NCBI GenBank assembly: GCA_005878685.1
Contig: VBLN01000060.1
Span: 15,004-24,165 of the forward strand
From: Deltaproteobacteria bacterium
GTDB taxonomy: Bacteria > Desulfobacterota > Binatia > UBA9968
DNA: 9,162 nt
Direction: 5' to 3'
Both the position numbers and the translations under genes were made by a program. The notes under the pieces were generated by a model. It did not search any database, was not told the origin of the DNA, and saw only the letters and a program-made list of their open reading frames with translations. The stretch's first letter is position 1; every line of letters starts with the position of its first letter. Positions 1 through 5,665 of the stretch are shown here, one piece after another.

Positions 1-2
1 AC

Positions 3-116
3 GCCGAGCAGGCTCGCCTTCATTATCAAAAGTTCGTCGACCTGTCTCGCGAGGCAAACAGTCCACTCGTCGAGAGGGTTCGAGCTCATCTTCAGGAGCT
101 GGCCGTAAAAAATTAG
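3..116 (+). CDS. C-terminal end of a probable TPR-repeat protein (5' partial)
   Basis: An open frame runs in from the left edge and stops at TAG 114-116, giving 37 residues. The tail has the pattern HYQKFVDLS...SPLVERVRAHLQEL. This resembles the last tetratricopeptide helix pair in many bacterial TPR proteins (Tyr-x-x-Phe-x-x-Leu, then a Pro-containing turn and a helix ending in LxxL). The glutaredoxin start codon follows four bases after the stop, so the two are probably co-transcribed. Only the tail is visible, so the protein's full architecture and role cannot be stated. The TPR reading rests on helix periodicity alone. Confidence 0.55.
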   Translation, partial: AEQARLHYQKFVDLSREANSPLVERVRAHLQELAVKN

Positions 117-120
117 GCCG

Positions 121-375
121 ATGCTGAAAGTGATCGTCTATACCAAGGACTACTGTTCCTTTTGTAAACGCGCCAAGGCTCTGCTCCATTCCAAGAACGT
201 GGAATTCGAGGAAATCGATGTCACACACGATGAGCGCCTTGAGCGCGAGGTACGACGCCTATCTGGCCGCAGAACTGTCCCTCAAATTTTCCTTGACGGA
301 CAATGGCTGGGAGGCTTTGAGGAGCTTAGAGAGCTTGATGCGGAGGGAGAGCTGGACCGGCTTTTGCGGAGGTGA
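121..375 (+). CDS. grxC: glutaredoxin (GrxC-type, CSFC active site)
   Basis: This is a small cytosolic thiol-disulfide oxidoreductase of 84 residues, the usual length for a bacterial class I glutaredoxin. The thioredoxin-fold order is clear: a first beta strand VIVYTK (4-9), the active site C12-S-F-C15, the cis-Pro motif T52-V-P54 that lines the glutathione site, and the GG pair at 64-65 followed by an ELxELxxxGELxxLL helix. Glutaredoxins use glutathione to reduce protein disulfides and glutathionylated proteins. The active site is CSFC rather than the common CPYC, keeping both cysteines and therefore dithiol chemistry. ATG 121 directly precedes the first strand. It sits four bases after the upstream TPR stop with no strong Shine-Dalgarno, so translation may be coupled. 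The gene converges on dedA, three bases beyond its stop. Confidence 0.9.
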   Translation: MLKVIVYTKDYCSFCKRAKALLHSKNVEFEEIDVTHDERLEREVRRLSGRRTVPQIFLDGQWLGGFEELRELDAEGELDRLLRR

Positions 376-378
376 AGC

Positions 379-975
379 CTAGCCTTTAGGAAGGTTTCCC
401 GGTTTTTTTTTCTTTCTTTTGCTGTTAAGAAAGTAGGCGATCAGAAGACCCGCAAGCACAAGGGCGAAGCCCACCTCTCCTAATTTGATCCCCTTGGCGA
501 TCGCCTCGAGACTCTCACCAAAGAGGTAGCCTGCCCAGCCAAGGACGATCGCCCAAGTCAGGGAGCCAATCAGGTTGAACAAAAAGAAACGTGCGAGTCC
601 CATTCCCAGGTACCCTGCGGTCATTGCGCCGGCAAAACGCAGTCCGTAAAAAAACCGGACAAAGAAAACCGATTTTCCGCCGTGGCGCCGCACAAACTCT
701 TCTCCCTTGAAGAGACGGTGCTCTCCGACGAAGTTCAGGAGCCGATCCGCCCACGGGTGTCTGGATCCGACTCGCTGGCTTCTCCCGAGCCAGAAAAAAA
801 AATTATCCCCGGTGATCGCGGCGAGCGTAGCAATCAGCACCAGAGCCGAAAAGCTCAAGTATCCTTCGGAGACGAGGAATCCGCCAGCGATGAGAACCAC
901 TTCGCCTTCGATGAAGGTCCCGAGGAAAATCACCAGGGTATGGTATTGGATGAAATATTGCAGAAGAGTCTCCAT
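379..975 (-). CDS. DedA family (VTT domain) inner-membrane protein
   Basis: This is a polytopic membrane protein of 198 residues from ATG 975; an in-frame TTG at 984 would add three residues. DedA/VTT proteins reside in the inner membrane, and some recycle undecaprenyl phosphate across it. Family marks, counted from the ATG, are F21-x-E-G-E25 in the first re-entrant segment, a GDNFFFWLGR stretch (56-65), the basic loop before FVRFFYGLR (105-113), and GSLTWA (137-142) leading into the last hydrophobic helices. The tail is a very basic KRKKKK run encoded partly by a nine-base A tract. In most DedA proteins the arginine motif reads RFxPGxR; here the Pro is Tyr (RFFYGLR), so this is a divergent branch. 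The gene is convergent with the glutaredoxin and lies downstream of tRNA-Cys on the same strand, with no clear ribosome-binding site. The substrate cannot be inferred. Confidence 0.85.
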   Translation of the reverse strand: METLLQYFIQYHTLVIFLGTFIEGEVVLIAGGFLVSEGYLSFSALVLIATLAAITGDNFFFWLGRSQRVGSRHPWADRLLNFVGEHRLFKGEEFVRRHGGKSVFFVRFFYGLRFAGAMTAGYLGMGLARFFLFNLIGSLTWAIVLGWAGYLFGESLEAIAKGIKLGEVGFALVLAGLLIAYFLNSKRKKKKPGNLPKG

Positions 976-1091
976 GATAGACAAGATGGAAAGGCTCTTA
1001 ACACATTTTTTGCTCTGCGTCGAAGGCTTTAAATTCTATTGGCGCAGAGGAATATCGCGGACAAGTCGGCCGGAAGGAAAAGAGCGAGCAG

Positions 1092-1167
1092 TGGAGGCGG
1101 CGAGCGGATTCGAACCGCTGCATCGAGGTTTTGCAGACCTCTCCCTTAACCACTTGGGTACGCCGCC
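1092..1167 (-). tRNA. tRNA-Cys (anticodon GCA), CCA encoded
   Basis: On the minus strand the sequence folds as a 76-nt cloverleaf. The acceptor stem GGCGGCG (1167-1161) pairs with CGCCGCC (1102-1096). The anticodon loop CTGCAAA (1136-1130) carries GCA at 1134-1132, flanked by GAGGT/ACCTC. The T-arm AGCGG-TTCGAAT-CCGCT is perfect. Base 73 is U, a known cysteine identity element, and CCA is encoded at 1094-1092. It reads UGC/UGU codons. A TTGAAA box (1206-1201, minus strand) upstream could be its -35, but the -10 is poor. The gene lies 116 bases upstream of the dedA start on the same strand. Confidence 0.97.
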
Positions 1168-1221
1168 CTTCTTTGACGTGTAACACACATTTTCCCGCCG
1201 TTTCAAGCTGAGTTCAAATGA

Positions 1222-1250
1222 TTGACAACCCCAGAGGAAACAAGTAATTA
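1222..1250 (+). promoter_or_regulatory. candidate sigma70 promoter for the ferredoxin fusion gene
   Basis: A perfect TTGACA (1222-1227) lies 63 bases before the ATG. The best -10 choices are weak: AGTAAT at 1243-1248 (4/6, 15-base spacer) or TAATTA at 1245-1250 (2/6, 17-base spacer). The complement TTGTCA on the other strand could serve the divergent tRNA-Cys. The -35 is convincing but the -10 is not. Confidence 0.4.
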
Positions 1251-1263
1251 GTGACCAGATACG

Positions 1264-1270
1264 AGGAGGG
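1264..1270 (+). promoter_or_regulatory. ribosome-binding site of the ferredoxin fusion, unusually distant
   Basis: AGGAGGG is a strong Shine-Dalgarno, but 14 bases separate it from ATG 1285, well over the usual 5-9. Most of the gap is a self-complementary A7T6 tract (1272-1284). The start is still well supported, because the protein opens immediately into the canonical ferredoxin strand before the first cysteine. Confidence 0.7.
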
Positions 1271-1284
1271 GAAAAAAATTTTTT

Positions 1285-2673
1285 ATGGCGACGATGATCA
1301 CCAGCGACTGCATCAACTGCGGGGCATGCGAACCGGAGTGCCCCAACAACGCGATCAGTCAGGGCGAAGAGATCTACGTCATTGATCCTCTTCTATGCAC
1401 AGAGTGCGTAGGATTTCACGACTACGAGGCCTGCGCCGCGGTCTGTCCCGTAGACTGCTGCGTGACCGACCCTAATAACATAGAGAACGAGGAGATTTTA
1501 ATTGCCCGGGCGAAGGACCTTCACACGGATATCCAGTTTGGCGAAGGTTTTGAGTCGCGGTTCCGAAAGAAAGAGGCGGAAAAACCAGAGCAGGCGGAGC
1601 GACTTTCACCTCCTGAACCCACCGACAGAAAAACTGCTTCCTCTCCCGTGTTGTCCGTGAGCGATCAGAAGGCAAAACCTGTTTTTCCTCAAGCCGCAGC
1701 AGCTAAACCGGCGAGCAAACAACCTCCTTCCAAACCCCAGGTTCCAGAGCCGAAGATCGTCAGGCCGCAGAAGCATTTTCCGGGAGAAGTTTCGACGAGC
1801 TTTCAAGAGGCACTGCTTCAATTTGAGCGGCAGAGTCCTCTGACCCGAACACTTCCACGAATTCTTGTTTTTCTGGCACAGCCTTTTCTTGGCGCCCTGC
1901 CGCCCCAAGAAAAAAAAGATTTAGAAAGAGCCGTACAGAACCCGATCTGCTTTAGTACAGCGGGGGCTACAGGCCTGAACGTTTTAGTCAACATGGTTTT
2001 TTATCCACTAATCTTCATGATCGTGGCCGCCGGCGCTAAGGGGTTCGATTTCCTCTTTAGTCAAGGCGTCAATGTCTACATCCTCCTGGGTTTTCTTCTA
2101 GGTTTTCTCGAAGGCGTCTACCGTCTGAGAGAGGGAATCTTTCATACAAAACCAGTAAATGAGATGACATTCCCATGTGCTCTCTATGGTATTCCTTTGT
2201 CCTATGCCGTGAGGCCTTTCCTTAGCCGGCAAACGGGGCTCATCGGAAGCACTCCTGTCCCGGTGGATGGGTTTTATGAAAGGGGATTTATCGAGAAATT
2301 AGAGCGAGAGAGACGTTACGGGAATGTTTACACGATTGAGGACTGGGGGGATGCCTATTTTCTTCGGGTCGAGTTTCCTAGGAAAGTTCCAGACATCGGG
2401 CTTCCGATTAAGGCTGAGCTGCCTAAAGAGATGCCTGACTATGATTACGATCTTCTACTGAGGGACGGCCATTTTATTGTTCGGGGAAGATGTGTGGACG
2501 AGAAGGTGAGAAAAATCACCTCAAGTGTCGGAGCATTTCCCCCAGAATTTGTCACAGTCATTCCCTTAAAGGACAAAGTTGAAGGATTTTCTCATCGCTT
2601 TGAGAATAAACTCCTGGAGGTGCTTCTCCTGAAAGAGTCCAAACGCAGAGGTGGGGAAAGTGGCCATCTCTAA
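1285..2673 (+). CDS. membrane-anchored 2x[4Fe-4S] ferredoxin with Hsp20-like C-terminal domain (multidomain, function unknown)
   Basis: This is a 462-residue mosaic. Residues 1-65 form a bacterial dicluster ferredoxin: C9-x2-C12-x2-C15-x3-C19-P, then C38-x2-C41-x8-C50-x3-C54-P. The eight-residue insertion in the second motif and the extra C58/C59 recall the Allochromatium/YfhL type, usually a free protein of about 80 residues. Residues 95-165 are a Pro/Lys/Ala-rich, probably disordered linker. Two hydrophobic stretches (about 229-250 and 263-279) look like a transmembrane hairpin, which would leave both ends in the cytoplasm. Residues about 347-450 resemble an alpha-crystallin/Hsp20 fold: YFLRVEFP, then DLLLRDGHFIVRGR, then VIPL, then FENKLLEVLLLK, matching the strand order and the NGxLxVxLPK-like end. 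The ferredoxin part is certain, the membrane hairpin likely and the Hsp20-like part probable. It could carry electrons to a membrane partner or protect Fe-S proteins; both are inference. The stop overlaps the rimI start by 14 bases. Confidence 0.85.
   Translation: MATMITSDCINCGACEPECPNNAISQGEEIYVIDPLLCTECVGFHDYEACAAVCPVDCCVTDPNNIENEEILIARAKDLHTDIQFGEGFESRFRKKEAEKPEQAERLSPPEPTDRKTASSPVLSVSDQKAKPVFPQAAAAKPASKQPPSKPQVPEPKIVRPQKHFPGEVSTSFQEALLQFERQSPLTRTLPRILVFLAQPFLGALPPQEKKDLERAVQNPICFSTAGATGLNVLVNMVFYPLIFMIVAAGAKGFDFLFSQGVNVYILLGFLLGFLEGVYRLREGIFHTKPVNEMTFPCALYGIPLSYAVRPFLSRQTGLIGSTPVPVDGFYERGFIEKLERERRYGNVYTIEDWGDAYFLRVEFPRKVPDIGLPIKAELPKEMPDYDYDLLLRDGHFIVRGRCVDEKVRKITSSVGAFPPEFVTVIPLKDKVEGFSHRFENKLLEVLLLKESKRRGGESGHL
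2648..2653 (+). promoter_or_regulatory. ribosome-binding site that sets the rimI start
   Basis: GAGGTG lies six bases before GTG 2660, inside the end of the ferredoxin fusion gene. It favours GTG 2660 over the in-frame GTG 2651, which overlaps this site itself. Confidence 0.55.
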
Positions 2674-3214
2674 GAGTAAAGTTGGAGGAGAACTCCCACC
2701 GGCAGAGAGGCAGCGAGGTCGAGAGCCTGCGGGCTCCTTTGGTTCTACGATCGATCATCTTCACTTTAAGCAGATGAGTCCGTCGGATCTCGAGGAGATC
2801 ATGAGAATTGAAAGGGCCTCGTTTGCCTATCCTTGGAGCGCTCGATTTTTCCTGCAAGAACTGGGTGTTCCCTGCTCTCGCTCTCTGCTTGCCGTTACAA
2901 GTGGGAAAACCGTCGGCTATATCATTTATTGGTTTCTGGCGAGCGAGATCGATATCCACAACCTGGCGGTAGATCCGGTCTATCGCCGGCAGGGAATCGG
3001 GCGCTTGTTGCTGCATGCGGTCATCGATGAGGCGAGAGGCCGCGGGTTGAGCCGGGTCACACTGGAAGTGAGAAAATCAAACCAGACGGCGCGGCGGCTC
3101 TATGAGTCTGTGGGCTTTGCGGTCCAGGGCGTGCGCAGGGGCTACTATTCAGATGACGGTGAGGATGCGTTGGCTATGGTCCTGGAATTCAAGGAAAAGA
3201 GCTCTGCTGCTTGA
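2660..3214 (+). CDS. rimI: ribosomal protein S18-alanine N-acetyltransferase-like GNAT protein (RimI)
   Basis: This is a 184-residue GNAT acetyltransferase that would transfer acetyl from acetyl-CoA to a protein N-terminus, S18 in the RimI case. The RimI core begins near residue 36 with the strand HFKQMSPSDLEEIMRIERASF and PWS (58-60). Acetyl-CoA motif A is DIHNLAVDPVYRRQGIG (98-114). LEVRKSN (135-141) carries E136, equivalent to the catalytic Glu of E. coli RimI. LYESVGF (147-153) carries Y148, equivalent to its catalytic Tyr. GYYSDDGEDALAM (161-173) is the RimI-specific tail. The first 35 or so residues are a polar extension absent from most RimI proteins of about 150 residues. GTG 2660 has a GAGGTG Shine-Dalgarno. 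ATG 2774 would cut into the first strand and has no ribosome site. The 14-base overlap with the ferredoxin fusion implies coupled translation. The RimI assignment is strong, but the true substrate is inferred. Confidence 0.9.
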   Translation: MAISKSKVGGELPPAERQRGREPAGSFGSTIDHLHFKQMSPSDLEEIMRIERASFAYPWSARFFLQELGVPCSRSLLAVTSGKTVGYIIYWFLASEIDIHNLAVDPVYRRQGIGRLLLHAVIDEARGRGLSRVTLEVRKSNQTARRLYESVGFAVQGVRRGYYSDDGEDALAMVLEFKEKSSAA

Positions 3215-3281
3215 GCATGTCGTCAGATACCTAAAGTTTCACTTTCGATTGTAATGCCAAGTTCTTATTAAACCAGTTAGT

Positions 3282-3515
3282 TTATTTTGAGGCACTTACT
3301 CTTGACGAAGGAGCTATAAATGTTGTATGGTAAAAATTGTTAATGGCGGTCTGAAGTGTTTGGCCGCTAATTTTTTTGTAGCTCCTCAACAGGGCACGAC
3401 GGATCTTAGGCGTGGTGATTCCCCACATACAATGGTCGAGGATATCCTTCCAATTTTTTCCGCCTTTGTTTTCGGAGCTAGTTTCCTCTCTGTTCGTTTT
3501 TCTTAAACACATCAT
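3282..3515 (-). CDS. possible small hypothetical protein in the rimI-carD gap
   Basis: This is a 77-residue minus-strand frame starting at ATG 3515 (a second ATG follows directly), with GGAG six bases upstream at 3525-3522. The middle reads like plausible protein (WKDILDHCMWGITTPKIRRA, then SYKKISGQ). I recognise no family, and see no membrane segment or signal peptide. Against it, the frame runs through a long inverted repeat (3309-3386) and a plus-strand terminator-like stem, and the last 20 codons are A+T-rich. It may be a chance frame or a decayed gene. If real, it is divergent from carD. Confidence 0.25.
   Translation of the reverse strand: MMCLRKTNREETSSENKGGKNWKDILDHCMWGITTPKIRRALLRSYKKISGQTLQTAINNFYHTTFIAPSSRVSASK
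3302..3331 (+). promoter_or_regulatory. candidate promoter upstream of carD
   Basis: TTGACG (3302-3307) and TATGGT (3326-3331) are separated by 18 bases, matching the sigma70 consensus at 5/6 and 4/6. It is the best promoter-like pair I found between rimI and carD. A transcript from here would start near 3338 and immediately form the stem at 3346-3367, which would then act as an attenuator in a leader of about 230 bases. The match may be accidental. Confidence 0.3.
3309..3386. repeat. long imperfect inverted repeat (hairpin) in the rimI-carD gap
   Basis: AGGAGCTATAAA (3309-3320) pairs with TTTGTAGCTCCT (3375-3386) over 12 positions, one of them G-U. A second stem nests inside it (3346-3351 with 3362-3367). 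Possible explanations are a structured RNA leader, a small RNA, a remnant of a miniature inverted-repeat element, or an extended terminator. No target-site duplication is obvious. Confidence 0.5.
3346..3377 (+). terminator. probable rho-independent terminator after rimI (or leader attenuator)
   Basis: GCGGTC (3346-3351) pairs with GGCCGC (3362-3367) around a 10-base loop. TAA and seven T residues (3371-3377) follow. The stem is only six pairs with one G-U, so strength is moderate. The site is about 130 bases past the rimI stop. Confidence 0.45.
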
Positions 3516-3557
3516 TCGTAACTCCGCGCTTAGGTCCTTGGGAGCCGATTCCTTCTT

Positions 3558-3563
3558 AGGAGG
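3558..3563 (+). promoter_or_regulatory. ribosome-binding site that fixes the carD start
   Basis: AGGAGG is followed by five bases and ATG 3569. The in-frame GTG at 3563 overlaps this site and so cannot be the start it serves. Confidence 0.85.
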
Positions 3564-3568
3564 TGTCT

Positions 3569-4051
3569 ATGTTCAAAATCGGTGAGAAAGTGGTCTATCC
3601 TGCCCACGGCGTGGGCGAAATCGAAGCTATTCGTAGCCAGGTAATCTCTGGGACGGAAAAGAGATTTTACATGCTGCGCATCCTGGATAGCGATATGAAG
3701 ATCATGATCCCAGTGGACAATGTAGAAACCGTCGGGTTAAGGAGAGTGATCGACAGAAACATGGTGTCTCAAGTGTACAAGATTTTACGTCAAAAAAAGA
3801 TCGAGACCGATCAGCAAACCTGGAACCGCCGCTATCGAGAATATACGGAGAAAATCAAGACCGGTTCCATTCTCGAAATTGCCAAGGTCCTCCGCGACCT
3901 GTTTGTTCTTAAGGGAGACAAAGAACTCTCGTTTGGGGAGCGAAAGATGCTAGACACCGCGCGCAATCTCTTGGTTAAGGAACTGTCGATTGCCCGGTCC
4001 CATTCCGAAGAAAAGATTATGGAGGAACTGCGCCATATCTTTACTCACTAG
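3569..4051 (+). CDS. carD: CarD/CdnL family RNA polymerase-binding transcription regulator
   Basis: This is a 160-residue protein of the usual CarD/CdnL length. Residues 1-60 are the RNA polymerase-interacting (TRCF-RID-like) Tudor domain: FKIGEKVVYPAHGVGEI (2-18), then FYMLRI (33-38) and MKIMIPVDNV...GLRRV (43-60). Residues 65-155 are the helical DNA-contacting domain. W85 aligns with the conserved Trp (W85 in mycobacteria) that wedges into the -10 minor groove. EYTEKIKTGSILEIAKVLRD (91-110) and ELSFGERKMLDTARNLLVKE (119-138) are family hallmarks. CarD binds the polymerase beta subunit and stabilises open complexes, notably at rRNA promoters. AGGAGG at 3558-3563 fixes ATG 3569. A strong terminator follows 30 bases after the stop, so the gene may be largely monocistronic despite the neighbouring ispD. 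Confidence 0.96.
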   Translation: MFKIGEKVVYPAHGVGEIEAIRSQVISGTEKRFYMLRILDSDMKIMIPVDNVETVGLRRVIDRNMVSQVYKILRQKKIETDQQTWNRRYREYTEKIKTGSILEIAKVLRDLFVLKGDKELSFGERKMLDTARNLLVKELSIARSHSEEKIMEELRHIFTH

Positions 4052-4080
4052 ATTCTATACCGTTTAGGTCATTAGGATGG

Positions 4081-4115
4081 GGGCCGAGGGTTAATCTCTC
4101 GGCCTTTGTTTTTTT
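4081..4115 (+). terminator. strong rho-independent terminator after carD, abutting ispD
   Basis: GGCCGAGGG (4082-4090) pairs with CTCTCGGCC (4096-4104): nine pairs, one of them G-U, around the loop TTAAT. TTTGTTTTTTT (4105-4115) follows. It ends three bases before the ispD ATG at 4119 and fills the space where an ispD ribosome site would be. Confidence 0.9.
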
Positions 4116-4118
4116 GGC

Positions 4119-4823
4119 ATGCCGATGCGTGTGAATGCAGTCATTGTCGCCGCCGGGGAGGGCAGAAGGATCGGCGGAGAGATCCCGAAACCCTTCTTAC
4201 CCATCGGCGGCCGTCCTATGATTCTCCACACGCTAAATCGTTTTGCTGAATCTCAAACAGTGCGCAAGGTGATTCTCGTGACCGCGGCGAGGCAGATATC
4301 CAGGTGCCATGAATTGATTCAGTCCGATCCGACGCTCCACCGGCTTGAAGCTGTCATACAGGCCGGCGGCTTTAGGAGGCAGGACTCCGTGGGCCAGGGA
4401 TTAGAACGCTTGGATCGGGATTGTGATGTTGTGGTTATTCACGACGGCGCACGCCCTTTTGTCTCACCTCATCTCATTGACCGCTGTGTGGAGGTTGCGT
4501 TCCGCGAAGGAGCGGTCGTCGTCGGGATTCCCGTACGAAGCACGATCAAGGTAGTCTCAGTAGAGCGGCAGGTTCAAGAGACGCCTCCCCGCGGCTGTTT
4601 ATGGGAGATTCAGACGCCCCAAGTTTTCCGAACCGAAATCATCCGCGAGGCGTGTCGGCGAGCGGCCGAGGAGGGAATCGAGGCTACCGACGATGCGATG
4701 CTTGTGGAGCGTTTGGGCAAGAAAGTAAGCGTCGTCGAAGGGGCCGCAGCCAACATCAAAATAACTCTTCCCGAGGATCTTCTCTGGGCTGAGGCTTTGC
4801 TGCGCGAGGGGCGGGTTCTTTAA
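4119..4823 (+). CDS. ispD: 2-C-methyl-D-erythritol 4-phosphate cytidylyltransferase
   Basis: This is a 234-residue cytosolic enzyme of the non-mevalonate isoprenoid pathway. It joins MEP and CTP to give CDP-methylerythritol and pyrophosphate. Visible motifs are the CTP-binding loop AAGEGRRIGG (11-20) with K24-P, GGxxRQDSV (83-91), VVIHDGARPF (105-114), WEIQTPQVF (162-170), EATDDAMLVE (188-197) and AANIKIT (210-216). T166, T190 and K214 match the T165, T189 and K213 active-site residues of E. coli IspD. Length is typical. ATG 4119 or ATG 4125 could be the start; neither has a Shine-Dalgarno, because the carD terminator occupies that space. CarD-ispD adjacency is also known in mycobacteria. The usual partner ispF is not here; larE converges 20 bases after the stop. 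Confidence 0.95.
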   Translation: MPMRVNAVIVAAGEGRRIGGEIPKPFLPIGGRPMILHTLNRFAESQTVRKVILVTAARQISRCHELIQSDPTLHRLEAVIQAGGFRRQDSVGQGLERLDRDCDVVVIHDGARPFVSPHLIDRCVEVAFREGAVVVGIPVRSTIKVVSVERQVQETPPRGCLWEIQTPQVFRTEIIREACRRAAEEGIEATDDAMLVERLGKKVSVVEGAAANIKITLPEDLLWAEALLREGRVL

Positions 4824-4843
4824 TATAAAGGCGGCTGCAGGTT

Positions 4844-5665
4844 CTAACTGTTCTGGGTTGCTTTGCCGGCCAACGCTTCATTCATGCTTCCTGTCCGATA
4901 ACCCTGAAGGTCTAGGCTCACAAAAGTAAAACCGATCTCCTTGAATCTTTGGACGATAGCCTCTCTTGTCGTAGCGTCGAAGAATCGGCCGATTTCCTCC
5001 TGGGCCAATTCAATGCGCACCAAATCACCATGATATCGGACGCGGAACTCTCTAAACCGGAGTTCCTGTAAAAAACGCTCACACGCAGCTATCTTTTCTA
5101 GCCTCTCAACGTTGATTTCGACACCGTAGGGAAAGCGGGAGGAGAGGCAGGCGATCGCTGGCTTGTCCCACGAGGGAAGGTCAAGCTCGCGGCTATACTT
5201 GCGGATCTCTTCTTTCGTCATTCGAGCCTCGACCAGTGGATGACGGATGCGCCATTCTTTTGCGGCCTTAAGCCCTGGTCGATGGTCTTTGAGATCGTCC
5301 AAGTTTGTTCCGTCGACGGCTGTGCTTATTCCAAGTCGATCAGCCTGGTCGCGGCAGATCCGATAGAGTTCATCCTTGCAAAAATAGCAGCGGTTCGCAG
5401 GATTCTGGGAGAATGAAGGATTATCCAACTCACGAGAAGAGATGACCATGTGCTGGCATCCGATGAGTTTGGCTAGTTTTTCCGCCGCCTCCAACTCTCC
5501 GGGTGGAGCGGTAGGAGATGAGGTGGTCAAGGCGATCGCCCGTCCCTTCAAGACCATGTGCGCGACTTTGAGGAGAAACGTAGAGTCCACTCCGCCGGAA
5601 AAGGCCACCATGACTCCTCCCGTCCCTCTTAATATTTTCTTTAATTCTTCGAACTTTGTATCCAT
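4844..5665 (-). CDS. larE: ATP-dependent sacrificial sulfur transferase (LarE family PP-loop protein)
   Basis: This is a 273-residue PP-loop ATPase of the LarE family. LarE adenylates and thiolates the pyridinium precursor of the nickel-pincer cofactor of lactate racemase, in well-studied cases giving up a sulfur from its own cysteine. The PP-loop is SGGVDS (23-28) after VMVAF. CYFCK (93-97) precedes a DGTNLDD motif (118-124). KPAIACLSSRFPYG (168-181) carries C173, which aligns with the sacrificial Cys176 of Lactobacillus plantarum LarE. Whether this version is sacrificial or carries an iron-sulfur cluster cannot be told by eye. ATG 5665 shares its A with the cysK stop (TAATG), so it is translationally coupled to cysteine synthase. 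An extended frame further upstream lies inside cysK and is not the gene. No larA, larB or larC is present. Confidence 0.88.
   Translation of the reverse strand: MDTKFEELKKILRGTGGVMVAFSGGVDSTFLLKVAHMVLKGRAIALTTSSPTAPPGELEAAEKLAKLIGCQHMVISSRELDNPSFSQNPANRCYFCKDELYRICRDQADRLGISTAVDGTNLDDLKDHRPGLKAAKEWRIRHPLVEARMTKEEIRKYSRELDLPSWDKPAIACLSSRFPYGVEINVERLEKIAACERFLQELRFREFRVRYHGDLVRIELAQEEIGRFFDATTREAIVQRFKEIGFTFVSLDLQGYRTGSMNEALAGKATQNS

Larger units (their letters stand above)
3215..3568. other. 354-base region without a confident gene between rimI and carD
   Basis: It is more A+T-rich than its flanks. It holds the inverted repeat at 3309-3386, the nested terminator-like stem, a TTGACG/TATGGT promoter candidate and a doubtful minus-strand small ORF. 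From 3387 to 3557 I see no convincing promoter or RNA gene on the plus strand. The carD ribosome site begins at 3558. Confidence 0.6.

Noticed and set aside
384..411. Hairpin plus T9 run after the glutaredoxin gene as a terminator.
   Set aside because: The possible stems have only four pairs, and the T run is the reverse of the DedA lysine codons. It may help stop transcription, but I cannot support a call.
682..1183. Plus-strand open frames across dedA and the tRNA gene.
   Set aside because: They are antisense to dedA or run through the tRNA, have no ribosome sites, and their composition is not protein-like.
3233..3245. Small hairpin AAAGT-TTC-ACTTT just after rimI.
   Set aside because: It has five A/T-rich pairs with no T run, and is too weak to be a terminator or operator.
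497..5539. Three copies of the palindrome GCGATCGC (497-504, 5151-5158, 5532-5539), like the cyanobacterial HIP1 element.
   Set aside because: Each copy encodes Ala-Ile-Ala as GCG ATC GCC in dedA or larE, so codon choice explains them, and the gene content is not cyanobacterial.
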